64,000 nucleotides of DNA, from the NCBI GenBank assembly GCA_019637975.1, contig JAHBUR010000019.1, positions 1-64,000 on the forward strand, read 5' to 3'. Positions 44,296-53,110 of this stretch are shown here, piece after piece. The notes beneath the pieces were generated by a model that saw nothing but the letters and a program-made list of their open reading frames with translations, was not told the DNA's origin and made no database searches. The stretch is from Bacteroidota bacterium (lineage in GTDB: Bacteria; Bacteroidota; Ignavibacteria; UBA10030; UBA6906). Every line of letters begins with the position of its first letter. Position 1 is the stretch's first letter. Made by a program: the position numbers and the translations under genes.

Positions 44296-45534
44296 ATGTA
44301 TTCCCGCATGTTGAACGGCAAGCGTATACTTCTCGGCGTTACAGGCGGAATCGCAGCTTACAAATCGCCGTTGCTGGTGCGGGAGTTCATCAAGGCGGGT
44401 GCTGAGGTGCAGGTGGTGATGACCCGTTCAGCCGCACAGTTTGTCACACCATTGGCTCTGGCAACAGTTTCCAAGCGGGATGTCGTAAGCGAAATGTTCC
44501 CGCCACCCGACGACCCGAACGCCACAAGCTGGACGAAACACATCGATCTCGGACTGTGGGCCGATATCATGCTGGTGGCTCCTGCAACAGCACACACGCT
44601 CGCGCGCATTGCCCACGGGTTTGCCGACGATATGCTGACAACTCTCGCTCTTGCGCTTCGCTGTCCGCTGGCGCTTGCTCCGGCGATGGATGTCGATATG
44701 TTCTTGAACAAAACCACCCAACAGAATATCGACATTCTGAAGGAATCGGGATGTTTTGTAATTGACCCGGAAGAAGGTGAGCTTGCCAGCGGGTTGGTCG
44801 GGCCCGGCCGGCTTCCGGAAATTGACAGACTTGTTGCCTTCGTTAACGGAATACTCGACAAGATTCATCTGGATTTAACGGGCAAGAAAATCCTCGTAAC
44901 TGCCGGACCGACACAAGAGCCGATTGATCCGGTCCGGTACATCGGCAACCGGTCATCGGGCAAGATGGGTTTTGCGATTGCGAATGTCGCGGCGTTACGC
45001 GGCGCCGAGGTTACTCTGGTTTCCGGTCCCGTGCATTTGCGAACGCCGCGCTCAGTCAGGCGCATAGACGTAAGGACTGCCGAGGAAATGAAAACTGCCG
45101 TTGATCGCGAGTTTGAGCATGCCGATGCCGTGATCATGTCTGCCGCGGTTGCAGATTATACTGTTGTGAATCCGAACAGCAAAAAAATCAAGCGCGAGAA
45201 TATGCAGGCAGATGAGCTGACGCTTTCATTGAAACAAAATCCCGATATCCTCAAGTCTCTCGGAGAGAAGAAACAGAACCGGATACTCGTTGGTTTTGCG
45301 CTCGAAACGCATGACGGAATTGAGAATGCAAGAAAGAAGTTGAACCGGAAGAATCTCGACTTGATTGTCCTGAACAATCCGAATGAGCCGGGCGCCGGTT
45401 TCAACTCCGACACAAACGTTGTCACGTTCCTCACGCCCGACGGACAGGCCGAGAATCTTCCCCTGATGTCAAAATTTGATGTTGCAAACCGAATCCTCGA
45501 TCGTGTGAAGTCAAAACTGACCTGGTCGGTGTGA
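44296..45534 (+). CDS. coaBC: Bifunctional phosphopantothenoylcysteine decarboxylase / phosphopantothenate-cysteine ligase
   Basis: 412 residues. CoaC flavoprotein half (about 1-190): ILLGVTGGIAAYKSPLLVRE, PATAHTLARIAHGFADDMLT, PAMDVDMFLNKTTQ, then GELASGLVGPGRLPE. CoaB half (about 195-405): KILVTAGPTQEPIDPVRYIG, NRSSGKMGFAIA, MSAAVADY and FALETHDGIENARKKL. It carries out two coenzyme A steps from 4'-phosphopantothenate. The ATG at 44308 is an alternative start; neither has a clear ribosome-binding site. In the yicC-gmk-rpoZ unit. Confidence 0.96.
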   Translation: MYSRMLNGKRILLGVTGGIAAYKSPLLVREFIKAGAEVQVVMTRSAAQFVTPLALATVSKRDVVSEMFPPPDDPNATSWTKHIDLGLWADIMLVAPATAHTLARIAHGFADDMLTTLALALRCPLALAPAMDVDMFLNKTTQQNIDILKESGCFVIDPEEGELASGLVGPGRLPEIDRLVAFVNGILDKIHLDLTGKKILVTAGPTQEPIDPVRYIGNRSSGKMGFAIANVAALRGAEVTLVSGPVHLRTPRSVRRIDVRTAEEMKTAVDREFEHADAVIMSAAVADYTVVNPNSKKIKRENMQADELTLSLKQNPDILKSLGEKKQNRILVGFALETHDGIENARKKLNRKNLDLIVLNNPNEPGAGFNSDTNVVTFLTPDGQAENLPLMSKFDVANRILDRVKSKLTWSV

Positions 45535-45573
45535 TGCACCTTGTTCACTCAACCGTATTCTTCAAGAAGAACA

Positions 45574-46440
45574 ATGTCTGACGAGCGGAACGCATCCCGT
45601 CTCCTGGATGATCTGAGAAGCGTTATTGAAGACGAGCGCCGGCTATTCGGCGAAACGTTACTCTTCGAGCAAACGCCGTCGACGCAACCGGCAAACGTCG
45701 AGCGACTGGCTCCGTCGGAGGCCGCCAACACACCTGTCGTTCAACCCACTCGCCACATTGAGTATTCCATGCCGCCCAGAAAGCCTATTGCAGTGGAAGA
45801 ACCTGTCTTGTTCGAAATGCCGGCTTCGGCAAAACCCGCGATAACAACGGAAGCATGGGGAAGCAGCACCACGCTTGACGAGCTCAATGCCCGCATCTGC
45901 ACTTGCACGAAATGCGCATTGGGGGCAACGCGCACGAAATTCGTGTTTGGCGTCGGAAATCCGAAGGCAACTCTGATGCTCATCGGCGAGGCACCCGGTG
46001 CGGACGAAGACGCTCAGGGCGAGCCGTTTGTCGGCAGGGCGGGACAACTGCTGAACAAGATTCTTGAAGCAATTCACTTCAAGCGTTCTGAAGTGTATAT
46101 CTGCAACATTCTCAAGTGCCGGCCGCCGAACAACCGCAAGCCGACTCCGGAAGAATCGGAATTGTGCAAGCCGTATCTCAAAAAGCAAATTGAACTCGTG
46201 AAGCCGAAAGTCATATTGTGTTTGGGTCTGACGGCTGCCGAGAATCTCCTCGGCACGAAGGAATCAATGGGAAAGCTGCGCGGACGCGTCATGCAGTATG
46301 AAGGAGTTCCTGTCATGATCACATATCATCCTGCTGCTCTGCTGCGCAACCCGAACTGGAAACGCCCCGCATGGGAAGATGTACAAGCCGTCCGGAAGCT
46401 GCATGATGAGTTGGTGGCCAACTCCACGGCTGCCGTCTGA
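45574..46440 (+). CDS. Family 4 uracil-DNA glycosylase (4Fe-4S)
   Basis: 288 residues from the ATG at 45574. The first 95 residues are Pro/Glu-rich and non-conserved. The UDG-4 core then has CTCTKC with iron-sulfur Cys, LMLIGEAPGADEDAQGEPF (motif with catalytic site), FVGRAGQLL, CNILKCRPPNNRKPTPEE with further Cys ligands (C182, C198), and TYHPAALLR near the end. It removes uracil from DNA. It follows coaBC and may be the last gene of that unit. Confidence 0.94.
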   Translation: MSDERNASRLLDDLRSVIEDERRLFGETLLFEQTPSTQPANVERLAPSEAANTPVVQPTRHIEYSMPPRKPIAVEEPVLFEMPASAKPAITTEAWGSSTTLDELNARICTCTKCALGATRTKFVFGVGNPKATLMLIGEAPGADEDAQGEPFVGRAGQLLNKILEAIHFKRSEVYICNILKCRPPNNRKPTPEESELCKPYLKKQIELVKPKVILCLGLTAAENLLGTKESMGKLRGRVMQYEGVPVMITYHPAALLRNPNWKRPAWEDVQAVRKLHDELVANSTAAV

Positions 46441-46458
46441 ATCGATTCCGTGAGCGAG

Positions 46459-46502
46459 CTATCCACATCTGTTGATAACTCAGATGCGTTGAATGTGGAA
46501 AA
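46459..46502. promoter_or_regulatory. Cluster of DnaA-box-like 9-mers upstream of dnaB
   Basis: CTATCCACA (46459-46467), TGTTGATAA (46470-46478) and TGTGGAAAA (46494-46502), each near the TTATCCACA consensus, within 44 bases. This could be DnaA control of dnaB. Matches are imperfect and binding is unproven. Confidence 0.35.
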
Positions 46503-46574
46503 GTGACGTGGAACTCTTACCAAATTGCTGTTTATCCTCGTTTCCTTCCTCTCTTCACAACCTTTCCTCACGCC

Positions 46575-46605
46575 TTGCAAATACCGAATGCTTGATGTAC
46601 CTTAG
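46575..46605 (+). promoter_or_regulatory. Predicted promoter of dnaB
   Basis: TTG (46575-46577), 20 nt, TACCTTAG (46598-46605). Leader about 45 nt; it lies just downstream of the DnaA-box-like cluster. Confidence 0.5.
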
Positions 46606-46655
46606 AGTCATAGGTCAACACTATTCGTGAACAAGTCTGTACTAAACGTTGAATC

Positions 46656-48083
46656 ATGGCGGAACCGCTCAGAAGTCTCATTCCATCGACAACAACGGAA
46701 GGCCGCGTACCACCGCAGGCAGTTGAACTCGAGCAACAGATTATCGGCGCGATGTTGCTCGAGCGCGAGGCCATTGCGCGTGTCATAGAAGTGCTGGACG
46801 AAGACGCCTTTCATGCGGACTACCACCGGAAAATCTTTCAGGCGATTCAGGCGATGTTCGACCGTAGCGAGCCCGTCGACATCATCACGCTTGCTGAAGA
46901 ACTCCGCAGGCGCGGGCATCTTGAAATCATCGGCGGCGAGACATACCTTGCGGAATCGACCATGAAGGTGACCTCGGCAGCCAACGTCGAGTATCACGCC
47001 AAGATTGTTCTCGAAAAATCGTTGCTGCGTAACTTGATAACAGCTTCGTCAGCCATCGCCGCACGGGGTTTCAGTCCGACTGAAGATGCGTTTGATCTGT
47101 TGGACGAGGCCGAGCAGGCAATCTTTCAGATTTCAGAGAAGCGGCTAAAGAAGACGTTCACCGACATGCACAGAGCCGTCCATGATACGCTGGAGATGCT
47201 CGAGTCGATCCACGGAAAACACAGCGGCGTGAATGGTGTGCCAACAGGATTCCGGGATCTTGATACGCTTACCGGAGGATGGCAGAACTCCGACTTGATC
47301 ATTATCGCCGGCCGGCCGAGTTCAGGCAAAACGGCGTTCTCTCTTTCACTGGCACGCAATGCGGCAATGCACTTCGAGAAGCCTACGGGTGTCTGCATCT
47401 TCTCGCTCGAAATGTCGACCCAGCAGCTTGTTATGCGATTGTTGTGTGCCGAAGCAAAGGTGGATGCCCACGCCGTCAGAACGGGGAGACTTCCTGAAGA
47501 TGACTGGAAGCGGCTCAGCATCGCGGCGGGGAAACTTGCCAACGCGAACATCTTTATTGACGACTCGGCAAGTCTCGGTATTCTTGAGTTGCGAGCAAAA
47601 GCCCGCCGATTGAAGGCTGAACGCAATATCGGACTCGTGGTTGTTGACTATCTCCAACTCATGCAGGGCCCGAAAAGCGCCGAGAACCGCGAGAAGGAAA
47701 TCTCAGCAATCTCGCGCTCGCTCAAAGCCCTGGCAAAGGAACTGAGTGTTCCTGTTATCGCGCTGTCGCAATTGAGCCGCGCAGTGGAAAGCAGAACAGA
47801 CAAACGGCCGATTTTGTCCGATTTGCGCGAATCCGGCGCGATTGAACAGGATGCAGACGTCGTTGCGTTTGTGCATCGTCCCGAAATGTACATGGATGCC
47901 GAATCACGGGACTCATCGGAAATGGCAGGGACGGCGGAAATTATCGTCGGCAAGCAACGCAACGGCCCGATTGACGATATCAAGCTGGCGTTTGTTCATC
48001 GGTATGCGCGGTTCGAAAATCTGGCTCCGTCGGGCTTCAGCAACGTTCCTCCTCCTCCCGATGTTGATGATGTCTCGTTCTGA
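46656..48083 (+). CDS. dnaB: Replicative DNA helicase
   Basis: 475 residues. N-terminal helical domain (about 17-130: VPPQAVELEQQIIGAMLLE) for primase and loader contact, then a RecA-type motor: GVPTGFRDLDTLTGGWQNSD, Walker A GRPSSGKTAFSLSLA, FSLEMSTQQLVMRLL, LVVVDYLQLM (Walker B), LSQLSRAVE and the arginine-finger region RPILSDLRESGAIEQDAD. The hexamer unwinds the fork 5' to 3'. Full length; no intein in the P-loop or elsewhere. No clear ribosome-binding site. Confidence 0.98.
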   Translation: MAEPLRSLIPSTTTEGRVPPQAVELEQQIIGAMLLEREAIARVIEVLDEDAFHADYHRKIFQAIQAMFDRSEPVDIITLAEELRRRGHLEIIGGETYLAESTMKVTSAANVEYHAKIVLEKSLLRNLITASSAIAARGFSPTEDAFDLLDEAEQAIFQISEKRLKKTFTDMHRAVHDTLEMLESIHGKHSGVNGVPTGFRDLDTLTGGWQNSDLIIIAGRPSSGKTAFSLSLARNAAMHFEKPTGVCIFSLEMSTQQLVMRLLCAEAKVDAHAVRTGRLPEDDWKRLSIAAGKLANANIFIDDSASLGILELRAKARRLKAERNIGLVVVDYLQLMQGPKSAENREKEISAISRSLKALAKELSVPVIALSQLSRAVESRTDKRPILSDLRESGAIEQDADVVAFVHRPEMYMDAESRDSSEMAGTAEIIVGKQRNGPIDDIKLAFVHRYARFENLAPSGFSNVPPPPDVDDVSF

Positions 48084-48105
48084 GAATCGTTCTCATGTGC
48101 ACGGC

Positions 48106-48984
48106 ATGAACGCATCCCGAAGAGATTTTCTGAAATACTCATCTGCTGCAGCGATTTCCTCGCTGGCGTTCCCGTCCTTCCTCTTCGCCCAATCGCGTAC
48201 AGATGTCCACGAGGAAATCTGCCTGGAAAAATTCGCCCTCGGAACATCAAAAGGACTTGCAGAAAAAAGCATGCCTGAGGTAATCACTGCCATCGGCTTG
48301 TCGTTCCTCAAATCTCCGTACAAAGGCCGCACGCTTGAATCCGGCGACGACGAGCAACTCATCGTCAATCTGAAAGAGTTCGATTGCGTCACGTTTGTTG
48401 AAACGACACTTGCCCTTTCCCGTTGCACCAGACTTGGAACAACGACATTCGATGATTTCAAGAACCAATTGCAATTGATCCGGTATCGCGGAGGCGTGAT
48501 CAACGGGTATCCGAGCCGATTGCATTACTTCTCCGATTGGATTGACGACAACGGGAAGAAACAGATTGTCAGGAATATCACGCACGAGTTGGGAGGGATT
48601 CCGTATGAAAAACCAATCTCGTTCATGTCAACCCACCGGTCTGTATATAACCAACTCGGGAATGATGATTTTTTTGCTGCCATCAAGCAAACAGAGGACG
48701 AGCTGAACGCGCGCCAGCGATACTATCTTCCGAAGAATACAATCAGAAGCGCGCATATTCGGATTGCCGATGGAGATATACTTGCCATCACCACATCCAT
48801 CAACGGACTTGATATTCTTCACACCGGCATAGCCCTGCGCCACCGCGGCACGTTGCGGATGCTGCATGCGCCGCTGTCAGGCGGATCAATTCAGATTACA
48901 CAACAAGGGCTGGCCGATCATCTTTCTTCCAGAAAAAATCACACCGGCATCATGGTCGCACGGCCAGTGGATCCGGATAGATAA
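48106..48984 (+). CDS. DUF1460 protein (amidase-like) with Tat-type signal
   Basis: 292 residues from ATG at 48106; in-frame GTG at 48097 and ATGs inside the end of dnaB are alternatives. Begins with a twin-arginine signal (SRRDFLKYSSAAAISSLAF, cut after FLFAQ). The DUF1460 domain covers the rest (LKEFDCVTFVETTLALSRC with likely nucleophile Cys, GGVINGYPSRLHYFSDWI with His, LGGIPYEK). The family has an NlpC/P60-like fold and was described as an N-acetylmuramoyl-L-alanine amidase type. Periplasmic peptidoglycan recycling is inferred. Followed by DUF4412 after 21 bases. Confidence 0.85.
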   Translation: MNASRRDFLKYSSAAAISSLAFPSFLFAQSRTDVHEEICLEKFALGTSKGLAEKSMPEVITAIGLSFLKSPYKGRTLESGDDEQLIVNLKEFDCVTFVETTLALSRCTRLGTTTFDDFKNQLQLIRYRGGVINGYPSRLHYFSDWIDDNGKKQIVRNITHELGGIPYEKPISFMSTHRSVYNQLGNDDFFAAIKQTEDELNARQRYYLPKNTIRSAHIRIADGDILAITTSINGLDILHTGIALRHRGTLRMLHAPLSGGSIQITQQGLADHLSSRKNHTGIMVARPVDPDR

Positions 48985-49005
48985 ATTCACAGACAAGGAG
49001 TACGC

Positions 49006-49809
49006 ATGAAAAGAGCCGCTATTCTTCTCACTTTCCTCTGCATCACTGCTTCAGCGCTTGCGCAGGGGCTTTATTGGCAAACAAAAACCGAAGGCTCCGT
49101 TGCCGAAGGCACAACGGAGAACTACGCAATGCCGAAGATGCTCAAGACTGTTTCATCAGGCGGCGCGAACGACGGCACGGTAATGGTTCTACGGCTTGAC
49201 AAAAAGGTATTCTGGTCGATTGACCCGAAAAAGAAAACCTACTCCGAAGTGACGTTTGACGAAATGGAAGCCATGTTGCAAAAGGCGGGCGGCAAGATGG
49301 ATGCCGCCATGGAAAAAATGAAGAAAGAAATGGAGGGAATGCCGAAAGAGCAGCGCGAAATGATGATGAAAATGATGGGGGGAACAATGCCGGGAGCCGA
49401 CGCAGAAGCGGCTATTGATGTGAAGCGAACTGCCGAGAAAAAACGTATCAACGGATATGATTGCGCGAAATATGTTGTTCGACGTGACGGCAACGAATTC
49501 ATGTCATTGTGGGTAACAAAGGACGTGAAGGGATTTGACATGATGATGGGGGATTGGAAGGAATTTGCAAAACGCATGAGTTCAATGTCGGCCCGCTTCG
49601 GAAAGGGAATCACCGATGCGTACAAGGATATCGACGGCTTCCCGATGCAGACAACCATGACGATGATGAACAATACCGTGACAAACACGGTGACCAGGAT
49701 CGAGCAGCGGGCAACGCCGGCCAAGGAGTTCGAGGTTCCCGCGGGATACACGAAAGTGAAAAGTGATCTCGAGGATGCGATGAAGCAGATGGATAGTGAC
49801 GAGGACTGA
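49006..49809 (+). CDS. Exported DUF4412 protein
   Basis: 267 residues with signal peptide about 1-19 (ILLTFLCITASALAQ). DUF4412 beta structure: LYWQTKTEGSVAEGTTENY, VMVLRLDKKVFWSIDPKKKT, then a Met/Lys/Glu-rich helical insert (about 85-130) and CAKYVVRRDGNEFMSLWVTK. The fold resembles periplasmic lipoprotein carriers such as LolA, but function is unknown. AAGGAG lies 6 nt before the ATG. Probably co-transcribed with the DUF1460 gene and ended by the hairpin at 49820. Confidence 0.85.
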   Translation: MKRAAILLTFLCITASALAQGLYWQTKTEGSVAEGTTENYAMPKMLKTVSSGGANDGTVMVLRLDKKVFWSIDPKKKTYSEVTFDEMEAMLQKAGGKMDAAMEKMKKEMEGMPKEQREMMMKMMGGTMPGADAEAAIDVKRTAEKKRINGYDCAKYVVRRDGNEFMSLWVTKDVKGFDMMMGDWKEFAKRMSSMSARFGKGITDAYKDIDGFPMQTTMTMMNNTVTNTVTRIEQRATPAKEFEVPAGYTKVKSDLEDAMKQMDSDED

Positions 49810-49819
49810 ACTTTGACTG

Positions 49820-49846
49820 AAGGGGGCGAATTCTCATTCGCCCCTT
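49820..49846 (+). terminator. Terminator between DUF4412 and GT2 genes
   Basis: Stem AAGGGGGCGAA / TTCGCCCCTT (one bulged G) with loop TTCTCA, then GTTGTTT. It overlaps the last codons of the convergent GT2 gene. Confidence 0.7.
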
Positions 49847-50685
49847 GTTGTTTCCGCGTCTCCTGTTTTCCCGGCCAAGCCTATTGCGCATCGCGGCTCT
49901 TTGGATTTCTTGATCATTTCAAATCTGTCCCAACACGCTTGCGATGCCGGTGTTCGAGGATGCCAGATATGATATTGTATGGCGAGATTCCTCATGGACT
50001 TGCCCGTTACACCAATCAAACCGAGACGATACTGAATGTCCGAATCTTCACCGCAACCGGGGCCGTTGTACAATTCGTCGAATCCGTTGATTGCCTGAAG
50101 GTGTTTCTTCGCAACGGAAAAATTGCTGCCGAGCATTCCTTTCACATTGCGCAGCAACAGCGCTCTCATGATCCTGCTCGGAATTCTGATTCCGTCTTCT
50201 ACACGAAGGGAATGCCCTTTCAGTCCGTCAACCCATTCTCTCCACCCGTAGCGCTCAAACTCGCCGCTTCGGACTTTGTCAATTGTCAGGGCCTTCGACC
50301 ACCGCTCGCTGGTTTCGACTCTTCTTCCCATCAGCATTTTGTTCTCTTCTCTCTCATTCCAGTGATCAAAAAGAAAATCCTTGCCGGGCAGACAATCACC
50401 GTCGATGAAGACGAGATACTCTGTTGATGAAGCGCGAATAGCGTTGTTCAGCATGGTGTTCTTGCGCCAGCCGTTGTCATCATGCCAGAGGTGAGTGATG
50501 GGGATGGTGTAGAGGCTCCGCGCCTCCGCTACAACATCCTTTACTGCGGGGCCCGAACCATCATCGGCGATAATCACTTCACACTCTACAAATGACTGAC
50601 GCCCACATGCCGCAAGCACGAGACGGAGGTTTTCGGGCTTGTTGTACACCGCAACGATGAGGGATATTTTGGGGGAGAATTTCAC
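49834..50685 (-). CDS. Glycosyltransferase family 2
   Basis: 283 residues. ISLIVAVYNKPENLRLVLAA opens the GT-A fold, then EVIIADDGSGPAVKDVV, EYLVFIDGDCLPGKDFL (D-G-D metal motif), a GLKGHSLRVEDG insert and a galactosyltransferase-C-like region FDELYNGPGCGEDSDIQYRL. No membrane helix. This fits the chondroitin/galactosyl-type GT2 group. Isolated from the large glycan block; 24 bases after amrS on the same strand. Substrate unknown. Confidence 0.9.
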   Translation of the reverse strand: MKFSPKISLIVAVYNKPENLRLVLAACGRQSFVECEVIIADDGSGPAVKDVVAEARSLYTIPITHLWHDDNGWRKNTMLNNAIRASSTEYLVFIDGDCLPGKDFLFDHWNEREENKMLMGRRVETSERWSKALTIDKVRSGEFERYGWREWVDGLKGHSLRVEDGIRIPSRIMRALLLRNVKGMLGSNFSVAKKHLQAINGFDELYNGPGCGEDSDIQYRLGLIGVTGKSMRNLAIQYHIWHPRTPASQACWDRFEMIKKSKEPRCAIGLAGKTGDAETTRGE

Positions 50686-50709
50686 TGAAGGTAAGTTTGC
50701 GCAGAATGC

Positions 50710-51765
50710 CTAATGCCAGACTCCCGGAATGATGTGCCTGCATTTCGGGCATTCGCCATCTACCAGCCCATTCTTCACGACGGTAAAGCCATGCCGTTCA
50801 ATCAGCACTTCGCGGCACGACGGGCACCGGGTGTTCTCGTACTTGCCGAGCATGCCCGGCAAGTTTCCGGCGTATACAAAATGCAACCCCGCGTTATATC
50901 CGATGTCCGCGGCACGGATGAGTGTCCCTGCGGGCGTATTATCAGGGTCAGTCATCCTGTAGTCTTGATGAAATGCGGTTACATGCCAGGGAATCTCGGG
51001 AGATACGGACGCGAGGAATCGTGCAATGTCGTTCAACTCGTCATCCGAGTCATTGAAGCCGGGAATCACCAGCGTAACAACTTCGAGCCAGATGCCGAGT
51101 TCATTCAGGCGTTGGATGGTGAATAGAACGTTCTCCAGTTTCCCGCCTAACTGCCGGTAGTTCTTCTGCCGGAAACTCTTGAGATCTATCTTGTACAGGT
51201 CGACATGCGGCCGGATGTAATCCAGCACTTCGGGCGTTCCGTTGCCGTTTGAAACATACGAACACTTAATGTTGTACTTTTTCGCAAGCTTGAATATCTC
51301 AACCGCCCACTCGCTGGTTATCAACGGCTCGTTGTATGTGCTGGTCAGTACGGGAATGTGCCTGTCGAGGGCAATTGCCACGATTTGTTCTGCCGACATA
51401 ATGTCGGGCGGTGTACCGGCAAGGGGATCTCGAAGAGCTTGCGATGTCAGCCAATTCTGGCAATAGGCACAGTGATAGTCACATCCCAACATACCGAAAC
51501 TGAGTGCTTTTGCTCCGGGAAGAGCATGAAAGAAGGGCTTCTTCTCTATCGGATCGATTTGGAGTCCAGCAACGTATCCACGCGGCACGTACAACTCGCC
51601 CCCCTTGTTGAAGCGAACCTTGCAGATGCCTTCATGATCGGGGGCTATTTTGCAGCGGTGGCCGCACGCAACGCATCGGACCCATGTGTTGGGCATCTTC
51701 TCATACAAATCGCCTTTTGCCGCCTGACCGGCAAGCAACTCGTTCAGCGTTTGTGCCTGCTGCAT
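50710..51765 (-). CDS. amrS: AmmeMemoRadiSam system radical SAM enzyme
   Basis: 351 residues from ATG at 51765, with AGAGGA upstream; longer starts would run into the next gene. An N-terminal Cys set (CVACGHRCKIAPDHEGICKV, 31-48) precedes the radical SAM site CDYHCAYC (C95, C99, C102), then LDYIRPHVDLYKIDLKSF and the C-terminal zinc-ribbon-like CPSCREVLIERHG ... CPKCRHIIPG. This matches AmrS, usually coded beside AmmeA (AMMECR1) and MemoB genes; neither is in the window. Its reaction is unknown. Confidence 0.93.
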   Translation of the reverse strand: MQQAQTLNELLAGQAAKGDLYEKMPNTWVRCVACGHRCKIAPDHEGICKVRFNKGGELYVPRGYVAGLQIDPIEKKPFFHALPGAKALSFGMLGCDYHCAYCQNWLTSQALRDPLAGTPPDIMSAEQIVAIALDRHIPVLTSTYNEPLITSEWAVEIFKLAKKYNIKCSYVSNGNGTPEVLDYIRPHVDLYKIDLKSFRQKNYRQLGGKLENVLFTIQRLNELGIWLEVVTLVIPGFNDSDDELNDIARFLASVSPEIPWHVTAFHQDYRMTDPDNTPAGTLIRAADIGYNAGLHFVYAGNLPGMLGKYENTRCPSCREVLIERHGFTVVKNGLVDGECPKCRHIIPGVWH

Positions 51766-51808
51766 TTGATCCTCTGTCACCGTATGGTACGCCGAAAAGC
51801 CGGTGTTG

Positions 51809-53035
51809 TCAAGACGGTACAACGAGCCCCGACGGGAGCCGCGGAGACGAAATGAGCCTCGTGAACTCTTCCCATCGCTTTCCTGCATTCTCCGGCGTGC
51901 CACCTCTTGACTCAATGTATTTCTTCACCATGTCCTGGCCGAGATTGTAGTTGATAACGTAGCTTCTGTAGGCATCGAAAAACTTGATACGCTGCACGGC
52001 CCGTTCATGCGAGAAGAGGGCGTACTCCATCAACCATTGGATTGCTTCATCCTTGGTCATTTTTTCATCAAGATATCCCCGCGCCGCTTCGTTGCCGGCG
52101 TAGGCAAGCTTCATGAATAGCGCGTGAATGTTGTAGTAGAGTTCCGCTTTTGACGAATCAAGACCCGCAAGTGGAAAAAGCACTTCACGTTCAAACTCGA
52201 TTCGTTCTTTCGGGCTGAACACAACATCAATTCCGAAGTTCGCAGTCCCTTCCGCGATCAGCGATTGTGGACTAAAGAGAGCATAGACACTGAATTCGAG
52301 CCAACCGTTCTTCTTCAGAAGATTTTGCTCAAGCAACGCATTGTACACATGATGACCCGGATATCCTTCGTGGGCGGCAAGGTCAACGGCCCGGTCGATG
52401 TAAATTGGCAGGTCGGTGTTCATTTGAATAAGGCTGTAAGCATTCCCTTTGAACCAGTTGTAGCCGCTCCAAGCCTTGTCGGTAACGTATTCCACAACAA
52501 AGCTTTCGTGTTCAGGAAGATCGATGTGTTGCTTTGTTCGTTTCCGGCATTCCTCGATGGCGGCCTTGAAAACGGAATCGAGTTTTTCTTTGGGAATGAT
52601 GAACTGACTCTTGAACGCGTCATAACGCTGCTGCACACTTCCCGAACCGGGGAGTTGCGCGGCCATCTCCTGTAAAATGGTCCTGAAATGGGTTTCCGGG
52701 TAGGTCGGCGCAACGGCGTCATACAGCGCCTTCGACTCTTGGTCAAAGGAGAATTTCTTGCCCTGCAGTATTTCGACTCGTGCCAATAGTGATTCGAGTT
52801 GCCCGGCAAGATAATGAAACCGCAGCTTCTCAGATTCGTTTGACAGGCTTTGCTTCATCGCATGAATCTCCTTGACTGCTCCAGCTGCTTCGACTTGAAT
52901 CCGTTCAAGCGGTTTTGGGGTCGCTCTTGCTTCATCCATCCATCCCGAAGGGCCGTGGTACGCGTCGACATAATCCGCATCGTGTTGGCCGACGGCAAGA
53001 ACGAGTTTGACGTAATTTTCTGCAATGGAATTCAT
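51809..53035 (-). CDS. DUF885-like metallopeptidase-type protein
   Basis: 408 residues. The chain is helical; the key feature is AAHEGYPGHHVYNALL with H222, E223 and H228-H229, the HExxxHH-type zinc motif of the DUF885 group, and a downstream LIAEGTANFGIDVVFSP with a possible third-ligand Glu. It starts MNSIAENYVKLVLAVGQHDA with no signal peptide, so it is probably cytoplasmic. AAAGGAA precedes the ATG. Peptidase activity is inferred from the motif only. amrS follows 43 bases downstream. Confidence 0.75.
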   Translation of the reverse strand: MNSIAENYVKLVLAVGQHDADYVDAYHGPSGWMDEARATPKPLERIQVEAAGAVKEIHAMKQSLSNESEKLRFHYLAGQLESLLARVEILQGKKFSFDQESKALYDAVAPTYPETHFRTILQEMAAQLPGSGSVQQRYDAFKSQFIIPKEKLDSVFKAAIEECRKRTKQHIDLPEHESFVVEYVTDKAWSGYNWFKGNAYSLIQMNTDLPIYIDRAVDLAAHEGYPGHHVYNALLEQNLLKKNGWLEFSVYALFSPQSLIAEGTANFGIDVVFSPKERIEFEREVLFPLAGLDSSKAELYYNIHALFMKLAYAGNEAARGYLDEKMTKDEAIQWLMEYALFSHERAVQRIKFFDAYRSYVINYNLGQDMVKKYIESRGGTPENAGKRWEEFTRLISSPRLPSGLVVPS

Positions 53036-53051
53036 GGGTTCCTTTCGGAAA

Positions 53052-53088
53052 TGAAAAAACCGCAGGATGTCATGCCACCCTGCGGTTT
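53052..53088 (-). terminator. Terminator of the FKBP gene
   Basis: Minus strand: AAACCGCAGGG, loop, CCTGCGGTTT, then TTTTC. A 10-bp GC-rich stem with a U run; it separates the FKBP gene from the DUF885 gene. Confidence 0.85.
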
Positions 53089-53110
53089 GTAAGATAACAA
53101 AAAGAACCGA

